DNA from: Nitrospiraceae bacterium | Lineage (GTDB): Bacteria > Nitrospirota > Nitrospiria > Nitrospirales > Nitrospiraceae | DNA: 34,433 bases | Reading direction: 5' to 3' | NCBI GenBank assembly: GCA_005799365.1 | Contig: SYGV01000141.1 | Coordinates: 1 to 34,433, forward strand | Shown: positions 8,280-16,163 of the stretch, piece after piece | Position numbering within the stretch: position 1 is the stretch's first letter | How the letters are laid out: the number at the start of each line of letters is the position of its first letter | Notes under the pieces: generated by a model | The model's input: the letters and a program-made list of their open reading frames with translations, nothing else | What the model was told of the DNA's origin: nothing | The model's database searches: none | Program-made: the position numbers and the translations under genes

Positions 8280-8603
8280 TTAGGGAACATGGTTTGTCGA
8301 ACCATCCTTCTTCACTTTTTCGGCCAACGCCGCTAGGTAATCGCGATAGAGTTCGACGTCATCGCTCAGCTCTTCCAGCAGGTCGTTCGAAAACGACGGG
8401 CCCGGCTTGGTGTCGGCAAACCGCTGCGCTTCCTGCTGTCCCAGATGCCGGACAATCAAGGGAATCGCGGCGCCTTTCCACTTCACCAACCGCTCTCCCG
8501 CCGCGACGGTATTGAGACTCGTCCGGGCCTCTTCTAGGAGGGCGTCCAGCGCCAGGATCTGCTGTTGAAGCATGTCGAGTGCCTGTCGAGTCTGGTCCAT
8601 CAT
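8280..8603 (-). CDS. Small uncharacterised protein between pdxA and rsmA
   Basis: A 107-residue soluble protein that I cannot assign to a named family. The start is the ATG at 8603, which overlaps the pdxA stop in an ATGA; the longer frame upstream is pdxA antiphase and is not coding. The first third is a helical, Leu/Gln-rich segment (ALDMLQQQILALDALLEEA). Next is KWKGAAIPLIVRHLGQQEAQ and an acidic helical end (LLEELSDDVELYRDYLAALAEKV). No signal peptide or membrane segment is seen. Predicted all-helical. Its placement in a translationally coupled block argues that it is expressed with pdxA and rsmA. Confidence 0.75.
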   Translation of the reverse strand: MMDQTRQALDMLQQQILALDALLEEARTSLNTVAAGERLVKWKGAAIPLIVRHLGQQEAQRFADTKPGPSFSNDLLEELSDDVELYRDYLAALAEKVKKDGSTNHVP

Positions 8604-9640
8604 CCCTTGCGTCCCTTCTTCATCCGGCTCCCGGCCAGCCTGGCCGCCAGTTTGATGGCCTCGATCAAACTTCCCGGATCGGCTAGGCCCTTCCCGGCGA
8701 TATCGAACGCGGTGCCATGATCCACCGAGGTGCGGATGATCGACAACCCGACCGTGAGATTCACGCAAGTGCCGAAGGCGACCAGCTTGAGCGGGATCAG
8801 GCCCTGGTCGTGGTACATGGCCACGATCCCGTCGTAGGCGCCCCGTGCTGCCTTGCCGAATAACGTATCAGCCGGCAAGGGATCGCTGGCCTGGATGCCG
8901 GCGGCCCGCGCGCGGCGAGAAGCCGGCAGAATAACCCTGCGTTCCTCGTCCCCGAAGAGCCCGCCCTCGCCCGCATGAGGATTCAGCGCCGCCACGCCGA
9001 TCCTGGGCTTGGCCACGCCGAAATAGTCCCGCAACGCCCGATCGGCCAGCCGGATAGCTTTCCCGATCCGCGCCTGCGTCACGTGCTCGGACAGATCGCG
9101 CAACGCCACGTGCGTGGTCACGAACATGATCTTGAGCGGTCCGCCCAGGATCATCATCCCGACTTCTTCGCTGTGGGTCAGATCCGCCAGCAATTCCGTA
9201 TGCCCCGGATAGTTGTGCCCCGCCTTGTTGATCGCTTCTTTATTGATCGGTCCGGTCACGATCGCGTCCACGCAGTTGGATTCCGAGAGCGTGATCGCCG
9301 TCTTGATGAACGACACGGAGGCCGCGCCCGTCTGCCGGCTCACCGCTCCAATCTTGAAGCGGCCCAAGGGCGCCTCCAAGGGATCCAGTGTCGGAATCTC
9401 GCCCCGCCGGCCCAAGGGAGTGTCATGGGCCATGACTTCCCGCACCAGCAGGGGAAGCCGCAAGGACCGGACCGTCCGCTCCAGCACGTCCCGTGAGCCA
9501 ATAACCAACGGACGGCAGAGGCGAAGGACCTCGGGCCTGGCCAACGCTTTCACGATCACTTCGGGGCCGATGCCGGCCGGATCGCCCATCGTCAGCGCAA
9601 GGGAGGGCCGATCATCGACTCGTCGGGATCGGCTAGCCAC
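8600..9640 (-). CDS. pdxA: 4-hydroxythreonine-4-phosphate dehydrogenase PdxA
   Basis: NAD- and metal-dependent oxidation of 4-phosphohydroxy-L-threonine in the DXP-dependent route to pyridoxal phosphate. Family landmarks are the N-terminal LALTMGDPAGIGPEVIVKAL, GPINKEAINKAG, NYPGHTELLADL, THVALRDL, NPHAGEGGLFGDEE, MYHDQGLIPLK and the closing DHGTAFDIAGKG. The three metal-ligand histidines fall in GHTE, THVAL and YHDQ. I chose GTG at 9640, which has a GGAAAA purine run just ahead and gives the usual short N-terminus. The ATG at 9664 would add eight residues. The start overlaps the end of the CDF gene by 8 bp. Confidence 0.93.
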   Translation of the reverse strand: MASRSRRVDDRPSLALTMGDPAGIGPEVIVKALARPEVLRLCRPLVIGSRDVLERTVRSLRLPLLVREVMAHDTPLGRRGEIPTLDPLEAPLGRFKIGAVSRQTGAASVSFIKTAITLSESNCVDAIVTGPINKEAINKAGHNYPGHTELLADLTHSEEVGMMILGGPLKIMFVTTHVALRDLSEHVTQARIGKAIRLADRALRDYFGVAKPRIGVAALNPHAGEGGLFGDEERRVILPASRRARAAGIQASDPLPADTLFGKAARGAYDGIVAMYHDQGLIPLKLVAFGTCVNLTVGLSIIRTSVDHGTAFDIAGKGLADPGSLIEAIKLAARLAGSRMKKGRKG

Positions 9641-10550
9641 AGTTTTCCGGCTCCACATGCACAATCACCTCCGCGACCCCGTCGAACCGTTCCTTGATCG
9701 ACTCTTCGACTCGGTGCGCCAGATCATGGGAGGCTCCCACGGTCATCACGGCCGAAACGTGGACAGAGAGGTCCACAAAGATGTGATGCGGCACCCCCCT
9801 GGTCCTGATCTTGTGACAATCCAGCACCCCGGCGTTCCGTAAGACCACCGCCCGGACCTGCTCCGGGTCCAGCCGAGCCATGTCGGTCAACGATTGCGAA
9901 GTTTCGACCAACACCGACCAGGCCGTCCGGGCAATGATCGCCGCAATCACCACGGCCACGATCGGGTCCATGGCGGGATACCCCAACTTGACCGCCACTA
10001 GGCCGGCCAGAACCGAGCAGGACGTCAGCAGGTCGCTCCCAGTGTGGTGAGAGTCCGCCACGAGAATCTCGCTGCGCAGCGTCTGGCCCTTGCCACGCTC
10101 CCAGCGCATGACGCCGTAGTTGATCGCCATCGTCCCCAACATGATCATGAAGCTGGCGCGCGTCACCTGGGGCCGGACCGAACCCTGCCAATGGGCATAG
10201 CTGGTCCAGAGCAGATAGACACAGGTGCCCAGCAACATGGCCCCGATGGAAGCCGCCGCCAGGGTCTCATACTTCTTGTGCCCATACGGATGGACTTCGT
10301 CCGGCGGCGCCGCAGCGAGCCAGAGTCCGGTCAGCCCCACAATGTTCGACACCCCGTCGAAGAGCGAATGGAACCCGTCGGCCTGCATGCTGAGCGAGGC
10401 CGTGACCGCCCCGTAGATCAGCTTGGCCAAGGCCACCAACAGATTGAGGCCGAAGACCGCCCACAACACCCACCGCACTTCCCGGGAGCGCCGGTCCGGC
10501 GCTCCCGCAGACAGACCAGGGCCCGGATGCCCGCGCACTTCAACGCCCAT
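9633..10550 (-). CDS. Cation diffusion facilitator (CDF) family metal exporter
   Basis: Proton-coupled efflux of divalent metals (Zn, Co, Ni, Fe or Mn; metal not predictable here). 305 residues with six membrane helices from about residue 27. The two metal-site signatures are SMQADGFHSLFDG in helix 2 and VADSHHTGSDLL in helix 5, and the C-terminal cytoplasmic domain has HHIFVDLSVHV. ATG 10550 overlaps the exchanger stop by 11 bp and has no Shine-Dalgarno. A GTG at 10475, right after a 25-bp palindrome (10483-10507) and with GGGAA ahead, would begin exactly at the first helix and is a serious alternative. Sitting with an exchanger and larC suggests a metal/ion-handling group. Confidence 0.92.
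   Translation of the reverse strand: MGVEVRGHPGPGLSAGAPDRRSREVRWVLWAVFGLNLLVALAKLIYGAVTASLSMQADGFHSLFDGVSNIVGLTGLWLAAAPPDEVHPYGHKKYETLAAASIGAMLLGTCVYLLWTSYAHWQGSVRPQVTRASFMIMLGTMAINYGVMRWERGKGQTLRSEILVADSHHTGSDLLTSCSVLAGLVAVKLGYPAMDPIVAVVIAAIIARTAWSVLVETSQSLTDMARLDPEQVRAVVLRNAGVLDCHKIRTRGVPHHIFVDLSVHVSAVMTVGASHDLAHRVEESIKERFDGVAEVIVHVEPENCG
10483..10507. promoter_or_regulatory. 25-bp near-perfect palindrome at the start of the CDF gene
   Basis: Arms CGGGAGCGCCGG and CCGGCGCTCCCG are perfect 12-bp complements around a single central base. It lies within the annotated N-terminus of the CDF gene and 8 bp upstream of an alternative GTG start (10475). It could be an RNA hairpin or a protein-binding site. 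Confidence 0.6.
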
Positions 10551-11550
10551 AGAGAAAGACCATAAACCCCAGATAGAGGATCGCCCCGCTCCCGAGCAGC
10601 CAGGGCCTCCACCGCCCGCCCCAAAACAATTGCGCCAGGCTCATCCCGACCGCGACCATCGCCAGCTCCATCGTGAGCAACGCGGAGGAAGCCAGCGACC
10701 AATCGGTGCCGAGCAACCCCAGCGACACGGGGAAGGTTCCTTGAAAGACCATCGCGCCCGTCACGTTGCCGACCGCCAAGGTATCCTTCTTCTGGTAGAG
10801 CCAGAGAAAGCTGTTGGACATTTCCGGCAGCTCGGTGGCCAGCGGCGCAATCAGCAGGGCCAGCAACAGGGGAGAGACGTCCAGGGCGGCCGCCATCGCC
10901 TTGGCCGCCGTGACGAACAGGTGCGCGCCGCCGACCAATCCAGCCATGCCGACTGCCACCTGAGCGGCAATCGCCCCATAGGAGGGGACGGCAGACCGGC
11001 GGGCAAACAACAGGGGGGCCAAGCCCTCTCCGCCTTCCTGGTCGCCGCTGAACTTGATTTTCATGTAGAAGCCATACAGGACCACCAGGAGGCCGACCGT
11101 GACATAATGTAGGGGGCGCGAGGGCACAAAGGCGCAGCCGATCGCCAGGCCATAGGCCGTCAGAAAGAAGAGCAGGTCGGTCCGGACTTCCCCGTAATGC
11201 AACTTGAACTGGGGCTGGCGCTTGCCCAAGCCGGCATAGAGCACCAACAAGCCGGCCAGGATCGGCAACACTAAGGTGCTGAGCATGAACGGAGCGCCCA
11301 GGATCGCGCCAAGCCCGACTTCCGTCCGCTCCTGTCCCGTGCCGAAAAAGATCGCAATCACCGGAATGGACGTTTCCGGCAAGGCGGTGCCGACGGCGGC
11401 AAAGATACTCCCGATCGCCCCTTCCGGCACCTTGAGGCGTTTGCCGAACCACTCGATGCCGTTCGTAAAGAGTGCGCAGCCGCCCAGTGTGACCGCCACG
11501 GAAACCAAAAACAGCAGGACGTAGAGCAGGGCGGTCACGGAAGATTCCAT
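10540..11550 (-). CDS. Calcium/sodium-type cation exchanger (CaCA superfamily) membrane protein
   Basis: 336 residues, about ten membrane helices, with two inverted alpha-repeat signatures: AAVGTALPETSIPVIAIFFG near residues 55-75 and IAPLATELPEMSNSFLW in the second half. Each carries the acidic residue (LPE) that lines the ion path in CaCA exchangers. ATG 11550 was chosen because the frame upstream runs through a 7-nt repeat array into larC and shows no coding character. The stop overlaps the CDF start by 11 bp. The direction and ion (Ca2+/Na+ or Ca2+/H+) cannot be told from sequence. Confidence 0.88.
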   Translation of the reverse strand: MESSVTALLYVLLFLVSVAVTLGGCALFTNGIEWFGKRLKVPEGAIGSIFAAVGTALPETSIPVIAIFFGTGQERTEVGLGAILGAPFMLSTLVLPILAGLLVLYAGLGKRQPQFKLHYGEVRTDLLFFLTAYGLAIGCAFVPSRPLHYVTVGLLVVLYGFYMKIKFSGDQEGGEGLAPLLFARRSAVPSYGAIAAQVAVGMAGLVGGAHLFVTAAKAMAAALDVSPLLLALLIAPLATELPEMSNSFLWLYQKKDTLAVGNVTGAMVFQGTFPVSLGLLGTDWSLASSALLTMELAMVAVGMSLAQLFWGGRWRPWLLGSGAILYLGFMVFLYGR

Positions 11551-11552
11551 GT

Positions 11553-11580
11553 GCGAAACGATAAGTGATAAACGATAAAT
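11553..11580. repeat. Heptad-phased array between larC and the exchanger gene
   Basis: Four plus-strand words at exactly 7 nt: GCGAAAC, GATAAGT, GATAAAC, GATAAAT. It fills half of the 52-bp larC/exchanger gap and ends 2 bp before the exchanger ATG. Confidence 0.8.
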
Positions 11581-11602
11581 TTCCCTTGTGGCATCCCGTC
11601 CA

Positions 11603-12802
11603 TCACTTGTGACTTCGTGCTTTTGCTTTGCGCATGCGGAACGCAAGCGCCGCCTCATCCATGATTTCGCGCACCGGCCTGCCGGTCCGCTCCGCGATCC
11701 GCAGGCAGTCCCGGTACTCGGGCGCCGCTTTTTCGCGGCCCGCTCCGGCCTGAGCCACCTTGACCCGCACCAGGCCCCCGGCTGTGCGAACCTTCCGGAT
11801 GCGCCGGGCTAAAATCAACCGGCCGACTTCCTGCATCCTGATGCCCAGCGTGGTGGTGTCGCGCAAGACCACCCCCGCCACCGCTTGGGCCTGATCGTGC
11901 TGGGCCAGGGCGGTCAACGTGATGCCGGGACGTCCGCGCTTCATGATGACCGGGGTCAGCGTGACATCCAGAGCCCCGGCCGCAAAGAGCCGTTCCATCA
12001 CGGTCTCATAGGCTTGGGGGTTCAGGTCGTCCAGGTTCGTCTCGATTTGGACGATCGTCTCGGCGCAACCAAGGGCGGACGTCCGGTCCTCGCCCAGAAA
12101 GACGCGCAGCACATTCGGCCAGCCATGGGGGTCGGCCGCACCTGCGCCATACCCGACGGAGGTGGGCATCATGGGAGGCAAGGGGCAAAAGTCTTGTGCG
12201 AGGGCCAGCAGCAGCGCGACCCCCGTCGGCGTCGCCAATTCGCGCGTGGGACCGGCGCTGTACACCGGCGCCGACCGAGCCAAGGCCGCGACGGCAGGAC
12301 CGGGGACCGGCAGCGCGCCATGCGCGCTCGTGATCATTCCCGCCCCCACATTGATCGGCGAGGCGGTCACGTGCGTCACGCCGAGGAGATGGCACCCCAG
12401 CAGGGTCCCCACCACGTCGACGAGCGAATCCACCACCCCGACCTCGTGAAAGTGGACCTTCGCGGGCGGCACCCGATGCGCCAGCCCCTCCGCCTTTGCG
12501 AGCCGCTCGAAGACATCCAGGCTGCGCTCTTTTACCGAGACCGGCAGCCGGCCGGATGCAATGGTGCGCCGGATCTGGCTCAACGACAACGGGGCGGCAA
12601 CGCCCCGCCGGATGACGACGTCCACCTTCGTGGCATGTAGACTGCCCCGCATCACCGGCTTCGCCCGCAAGACATATTCGCCGGCGCGCACGGACTTGAG
12701 GCCACGCGCCAAGTCCTTGAGCGGCAACCCCGCGTCCACCAGCGCGCCCAGCAGCATGTCGCCGCTGACCCCGGAAAAACAGTCGCAATGCAGGTGTGTC
12801 AC
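11603..12802 (-). CDS. larC: Nickel-pincer nucleotide cofactor biosynthesis protein LarC
   Basis: LarC inserts nickel into the pincer nucleotide cofactor used by lactate racemase-type enzymes. The 399-residue protein begins HLHCDCFSGVSGDMLLGALVDAG and contains VHFHEVGVVDSLVDVVGTL, a signature of the family (formerly DUF111). Other landmarks are ATPTGVALLLAL, ETNLDDLNPQAYE and MKRGRPGITLTAL. The C-terminal nickel-binding part is intact. In Lactobacillus the gene is split by a programmed frameshift; here it is one frame. The GTG start is preceded by GGAGAG at suitable spacing. Its partner larB lies 0.8 kb away in another operon; larE and a lactate racemase-type larA are not in the window. Confidence 0.93.
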   Translation of the reverse strand: MTHLHCDCFSGVSGDMLLGALVDAGLPLKDLARGLKSVRAGEYVLRAKPVMRGSLHATKVDVVIRRGVAAPLSLSQIRRTIASGRLPVSVKERSLDVFERLAKAEGLAHRVPPAKVHFHEVGVVDSLVDVVGTLLGCHLLGVTHVTASPINVGAGMITSAHGALPVPGPAVAALARSAPVYSAGPTRELATPTGVALLLALAQDFCPLPPMMPTSVGYGAGAADPHGWPNVLRVFLGEDRTSALGCAETIVQIETNLDDLNPQAYETVMERLFAAGALDVTLTPVIMKRGRPGITLTALAQHDQAQAVAGVVLRDTTTLGIRMQEVGRLILARRIRKVRTAGGLVRVKVAQAGAGREKAAPEYRDCLRIAERTGRPVREIMDEAALAFRMRKAKARSHK

Positions 12803-12891
12803 GTTGCTCTCCGTCTCCTCGCGAACTGCGGGACCGTGCCATCTTAGCCTATGGCCCGAACGGTCGGCAATCGCCGCCGCCCGGCTTCCGG

Positions 12892-12920
12892 TTGACAGTC
12901 CCGCCCCCCTATGCTATCCA
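12892..12920 (+). promoter_or_regulatory. Promoter of the secreted-protein gene
   Basis: Perfect -35 TTGACA (12892-12897), 17-bp spacer, weak -10 TATCCA (12915-12920). It rules out the ATG at 12911 as start, since that codon would lie upstream of the transcript. Confidence 0.45.
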
Positions 12921-12985
12921 CAAGCGGCTTGCGTACAGACCTTGCCCGGCTCCGGCAACCCAGACGAGGCGCCTCGCTCTATACC

Positions 12986-13555
12986 ATGGCATCACTTCTC
13001 CACCGACAGACCAGACCGAGTTGCCCGCAGACCAATTCCGTCATTCCGCCGGCCTTGCTCCTCTGTTGCCTCTCGTTCCTGCTGCTGATCCCTTCCGGAT
13101 CGGCGGAGGCCAAACGCAAGGCGCCCTACCGGCCGCAACCGGACCTGAGGATCCTTTCGATCACCCCCTGGCCCATCTCCTATTCGTTCCAGGACGGTCC
13201 CCTGAACATCGCCATCGAGATCGAGTTACCCAAAGATCTGGACGGCGCAACCATCCTGGAAGTGTCCTCGCTCATCAGTTCGCCTTCGAAGCGGTCCATG
13301 CGGTTCTTGTCGAACCGGCAGCCGGTCGGCGCCGCGGACCCGTCCCCGCCCAACCAGGGTCCATCATCCGAATCCAAACCCAAGCCTCAGCTGGCCGTCA
13401 CGCTGACCTGGGACGGGCTAGACCAAAACCAGAAGACCGCGGAGCAGGGGACATACAGTTACGAAGTGCGCGCAAAACTTCTGGCCGTCGGCGAGAAGGG
13501 CCCCCGCACCCAGATGGTCTCCTGGCCTAGGCGGGGCACGTTGGAAGTGAGATAA
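12986..13555 (+). CDS. Secreted protein of unknown function
   Basis: 189 residues. A signal peptide spans roughly residues 1-40: basic N-terminus, hydrophobic core IPPALLLCCLSFLLLIPSGS, probable cleavage near SAEA. The mature part is predicted to be beta-rich, with ITPWPISYSFQDGPLNIAIE, a Pro/Ser linker (~residues 115-128) and AVTLTWDGLDQNQKTAEQGT followed by YEVRAKLL. That last stretch resembles the W.G....G.....G.Y.Y.. pattern of extracellular Ig-like or FlgD-type beta domains, but I cannot name the family. Start ATG 12986 was chosen because the promoter at 12892-12920 excludes the ATG at 12911. It stands alone, divergent from larC and convergent with larB. Confidence 0.7.
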   Translation: MASLLHRQTRPSCPQTNSVIPPALLLCCLSFLLLIPSGSAEAKRKAPYRPQPDLRILSITPWPISYSFQDGPLNIAIEIELPKDLDGATILEVSSLISSPSKRSMRFLSNRQPVGAADPSPPNQGPSSESKPKPQLAVTLTWDGLDQNQKTAEQGTYSYEVRAKLLAVGEKGPRTQMVSWPRRGTLEVR

Positions 13556-13564
13556 CGCGAGTCG

Positions 13565-13616
13565 GAAAGTCTCTCAAGTCGTCAAGTCCGTCAAGTTCTA
13601 AGACTTTCAAACTTTC
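13565..13616. repeat. Degenerate repeat array between convergent genes (unknown gene / larB)
   Basis: TCAAGT recurs at 13574, 13582 and 13591 (8-9 nt apart) and ACTTTC at 13603 and 13611. Outer arms GAAAGTCT (13565-13572) and AGACTTTC (13601-13608) are perfect inverted repeats. The array fills the intergenic space and covers the larB stop. Its phase is looser than at the other loci. Confidence 0.65.
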
Positions 13617-14362
13617 TCCCCCAGCATATTGATGCGGTGCGCCAGACAGCCGGCCCCGAACCCGTTGTCGATGTTCATGACGCCGACCCCGGCCGCGCAG
13701 GAATTCAGCATCGTCAGCAAGGCCGCCAGTCCGCCGAAGCTCGCCCCGTAGCCTCGGCTGGTCGGCACCGCCACCACCGGCCGATCGACCAATCCACCGA
13801 TCACGCTGGGCAACACCCCGTCCATCCCGGCCGCCACCACGAGCACACGCGCGCGCTGCAGCCGATGCGTCCGACTGAGCAGTCGATGGATCCCAGCCAC
13901 GCCGACGTCGTAGAGGACTTCCACTCGACTCCCCATCACCTCCGCCGTGATCCGCGCCTCCTCGGCGACCGGAATGTCGGCGGTGCCCGCGGTGACGATC
14001 AGGATGTCTCCCTTGGCAGCCGGTTTGCGCGGCTGGACGACCACGGTCCGCGCCAACTCGGAATAGACCGCGCGGCGGTCGAGCCGGACGAGCGCCTTGG
14101 CGATCTCGGGCTCGGCGCGCGTGGCCAGGAGCGGCCCGCCTTTCTTCAGGAGGCCCCGCGCAATCGCCACGACTTGCGCCTTGGTCTTCCCCTCACAGAG
14201 GATCACCTCCGGAAAGCCCTGCCGGATCGAGCGGTGATGATCCAGGGAGGCAAAGCCGAGTGCTTCGAACGGGAGGCTCCGCAAACGCGCAACCGCACGA
14301 GGCACGTCGAGCTTGCCTGCTCGTAGACCCTGCAGTAATTGTGTCAGCCGCTTGTGATCCAT
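13607..14362 (-). CDS. larB: Nickel-pincer nucleotide cofactor biosynthesis protein LarB
   Basis: LarB carboxylates the pyridinium ring of nicotinic acid adenine dinucleotide and hydrolyses the phosphoanhydride, the first step to the nickel-pincer cofactor. 251 residues. The N-terminal half has GFPEVILCEGKTKAQVVAIA. The C-terminal half is an AIR-carboxylase (PurE)-like fold with ILIVTAGTADIPVAEEA, VVAAGMDGVLPSVIGGLVDRP and VAVPTSRGYGASFGGLAAL, and it ends with MNIDNGFGAGCLAHRI. It starts 14 bp after gpsA and is probably co-transcribed with it. The stop lies inside a degenerate repeat array. Confidence 0.93.
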   Translation of the reverse strand: MDHKRLTQLLQGLRAGKLDVPRAVARLRSLPFEALGFASLDHHRSIRQGFPEVILCEGKTKAQVVAIARGLLKKGGPLLATRAEPEIAKALVRLDRRAVYSELARTVVVQPRKPAAKGDILIVTAGTADIPVAEEARITAEVMGSRVEVLYDVGVAGIHRLLSRTHRLQRARVLVVAAGMDGVLPSVIGGLVDRPVVAVPTSRGYGASFGGLAALLTMLNSCAAGVGVMNIDNGFGAGCLAHRINMLGEKV

Positions 14363-14376
14363 GCGTATCGGTTCCG

Positions 14377-15459
14377 TTATGAACGATCGCCCGTCGGCGA
14401 GGCCTCCGCCTCCCCTCTGGCGGCCCGCTCCATGAGGTCCGTCACGGCCTTGGCGCAGGACTTGTTCTCAAACAGGACCGCGCAGACCTCGCGGACGATG
14501 GGCATATCCACGCCGTGCCGTTCGGCCAGCCCCAAGGCGGCATGCGACGTCCTGACCCCCTCGGCCACCGCCTGCATGTCCTTGAGAATGTCGTCGAGCC
14601 GTTCGCCGCGGCCCAGTCTCATGCCCACCTGATGGTTGCGGCTGAGCGAACCCGTGCACGTCAGGACCAGATCCCCGATCCCCGACAGTCCGTAGAACGT
14701 CCTGGGGTCAGCCCCCATGGCCGCTCCGAGCCTGTTCATCTCCGCCAAGCCCCTGGTGATCAAGGCCGCGCGCGCGTTATGCCCCAAGCCCAGCCCGTCG
14801 ACGATGCCGGCCGCCAGCGCCATGACGTTCTTGAGGGCTCCGCCGAGTTGGACGCCCAAGACATCCCGACCCGCATAGACCCGGAACAGAGGCGTCATCA
14901 GCGAGGCTTGCAGGAGCCGGCACGCCCGGTCGTCGCGGCAAGCCAGGGTCACGGCCGTCGGCTGATCGCGGCAGACCTCCGCCGCAAAGCTGGGGCCGGA
15001 CAGCACCGCGCACATCGGGTGCAGCCCCGCGGGCAAGACATCGTGCATCACCTGCGTCATGACCTTCAACGTGCCTTCCTCGATGCCCTTGGTGGCGCTG
15101 ACCACCGGAACCGGACGGGCAATGAGTCGCCCCATCTGCTGCAAGACAGGTCGGGCCGCATGGGACGGCACGGCAAAGAGCAGCCAGTCGCAGTCCTGCA
15201 TCGCGTCGGCCAGCGAGCCGGTAGCCGACAGCGAAGGGGGCAGCGCGATGCCGGGCAGGAACCGCCTGTTTTCCCGCTGCCCGCTGATCGATGCCACGAC
15301 ATCCGGCTCATAGGCCCACAGCATGACCGGCAGTCCTTTATTGGCCAGGTGCCTGGCCAAGGCCGTTCCCCAAGCGCCGGCGCCGATCACCCCGACGCGT
15401 CGGATAGCCGACGGCTGATCCTGCCCTGCGTCCTGTGCCTGCTCCACGAGCTTCCCCAT
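14377..15459 (-). CDS. gpsA: Glycerol-3-phosphate dehydrogenase (NAD(P)+)
   Basis: Reduces dihydroxyacetone phosphate to sn-glycerol 3-phosphate for phospholipid synthesis. 360 residues. The Rossmann motif is VGVIGAGAWGTALARHLA (residues 22-39). It is followed by LLFAVPSHAARPVL, VSATKGIEEGTL, LSGPSFAAEV, the catalytic-lysine segment GGALKNVMALAAGIVDGLG, and the C-terminal SGIGDLVLTCTGSLSRNHQ. A slightly long N-terminus (about 20 residues before the Rossmann strand) leaves room for a later start, but no better-placed start is obvious. First gene of a gpsA-larB pair. Confidence 0.95.
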   Translation of the reverse strand: MGKLVEQAQDAGQDQPSAIRRVGVIGAGAWGTALARHLANKGLPVMLWAYEPDVVASISGQRENRRFLPGIALPPSLSATGSLADAMQDCDWLLFAVPSHAARPVLQQMGRLIARPVPVVSATKGIEEGTLKVMTQVMHDVLPAGLHPMCAVLSGPSFAAEVCRDQPTAVTLACRDDRACRLLQASLMTPLFRVYAGRDVLGVQLGGALKNVMALAAGIVDGLGLGHNARAALITRGLAEMNRLGAAMGADPRTFYGLSGIGDLVLTCTGSLSRNHQVGMRLGRGERLDDILKDMQAVAEGVRTSHAALGLAERHGVDMPIVREVCAVLFENKSCAKAVTDLMERAARGEAEASPTGDRS

Positions 15460-15803
15460 ACCAAGGCCTCAGTTCAACAACGGCGGTAAGAGACAGGCGA
15501 GGCAGCCCCGGAACGCCTCGCGAGAGATCGGTCGCTGCCGAGAGGGGGTGGAAGCATCGCCGCGCCGGGTGGCTTGCTGGGATGACCTAGTCAAAGTGCG
15601 CTGGGCTCTCTGGGCAGACTCGACGCTCAGGCACAACAACAGGACCGCCGCTCTCGCTTCACAGCCGATGGCGCAATCCGATACAATGCCGTATCAGAAC
15701 CGGCTTGACTGTTCCCTGCCGCAGTATCGGATGCGGTACTCTAGCTGATTGACCCTGGACGTGCAACCTTCCGCCCAAGACCTGGGCGCATCGTGAGGCC
15801 CCT
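15460..15803. other. Divergent intergenic region between gpsA and the zinc-ribbon gene
   Basis: 344 bp with no convincing gene; a 66-codon open frame on the plus strand lacks a ribosome site and recognisable features. It contains a perfect 9-bp inverted repeat, ATCCGATAC (15676-15684) and GTATCGGAT (15724-15732), 39 bp apart. The left arm also pairs locally (GATAC...GTATC at 15680-15695). No clear -35/-10 pair for either gene. Confidence 0.45.
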
Positions 15804-16163
15804 GTGAACTGCCCCGCCTGCGGACAGGCACTCCCCCCAGCCAGCCGGTTCTGCATCGGCTGCGGCAAGCCGGTGACCAGCCCATTCCTCACCCCTGACC
15901 GGACGGCCAGGGCCGGACCGGCAACGGAAGACATGAACCTGCCGGTGCTCTATGCCATGGCTGCCCTGCTGGTTCTGGCGGGATTGTTCCCGCCCTGGGA
16001 AAGCCGGCCAGGACAGCCGCCGGAGTTCCTGGGCTTTCATTTCATCTTGAGCGGGGAAGCGGTCACCGGCGGGATCGTCAGCCGGCTGCTGCTGACGATC
16101 GACCTCGTCACGATCGCCGTCGCCGGACTCTATGTATCGTGGCTGTTGCGTAAAAAGAAGTGA
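15804..16163 (+). CDS. Zinc-ribbon membrane protein of unknown function
   Basis: 119 residues beginning MNCPACGQALPPASRFCIGC, a classic CxxC...CxxC zinc ribbon at the N-terminus. A short Pro/Thr/Ala linker and two hydrophobic segments follow (about residues 47-63 and 91-113). It ends with a basic LLRKKK tail, suggesting a small membrane protein with the ribbon in the cytoplasm. The GTG start at 15804 has GTGAGG upstream. Function unknown; zinc-ribbon-plus-TM proteins of this sort are common and diverse. Its stop codon is the first element of a repeat array. Confidence 0.75.
   Translation: MNCPACGQALPPASRFCIGCGKPVTSPFLTPDRTARAGPATEDMNLPVLYAMAALLVLAGLFPPWESRPGQPPEFLGFHFILSGEAVTGGIVSRLLLTIDLVTIAVAGLYVSWLLRKKK

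Noticed and set aside
10418-11452. 344-codon minus-strand frame overlapping the exchanger gene
   Set aside because: It is out of phase with the exchanger, which has both alpha-repeat motifs; the alternative translation is Arg/Gly-rich and featureless.
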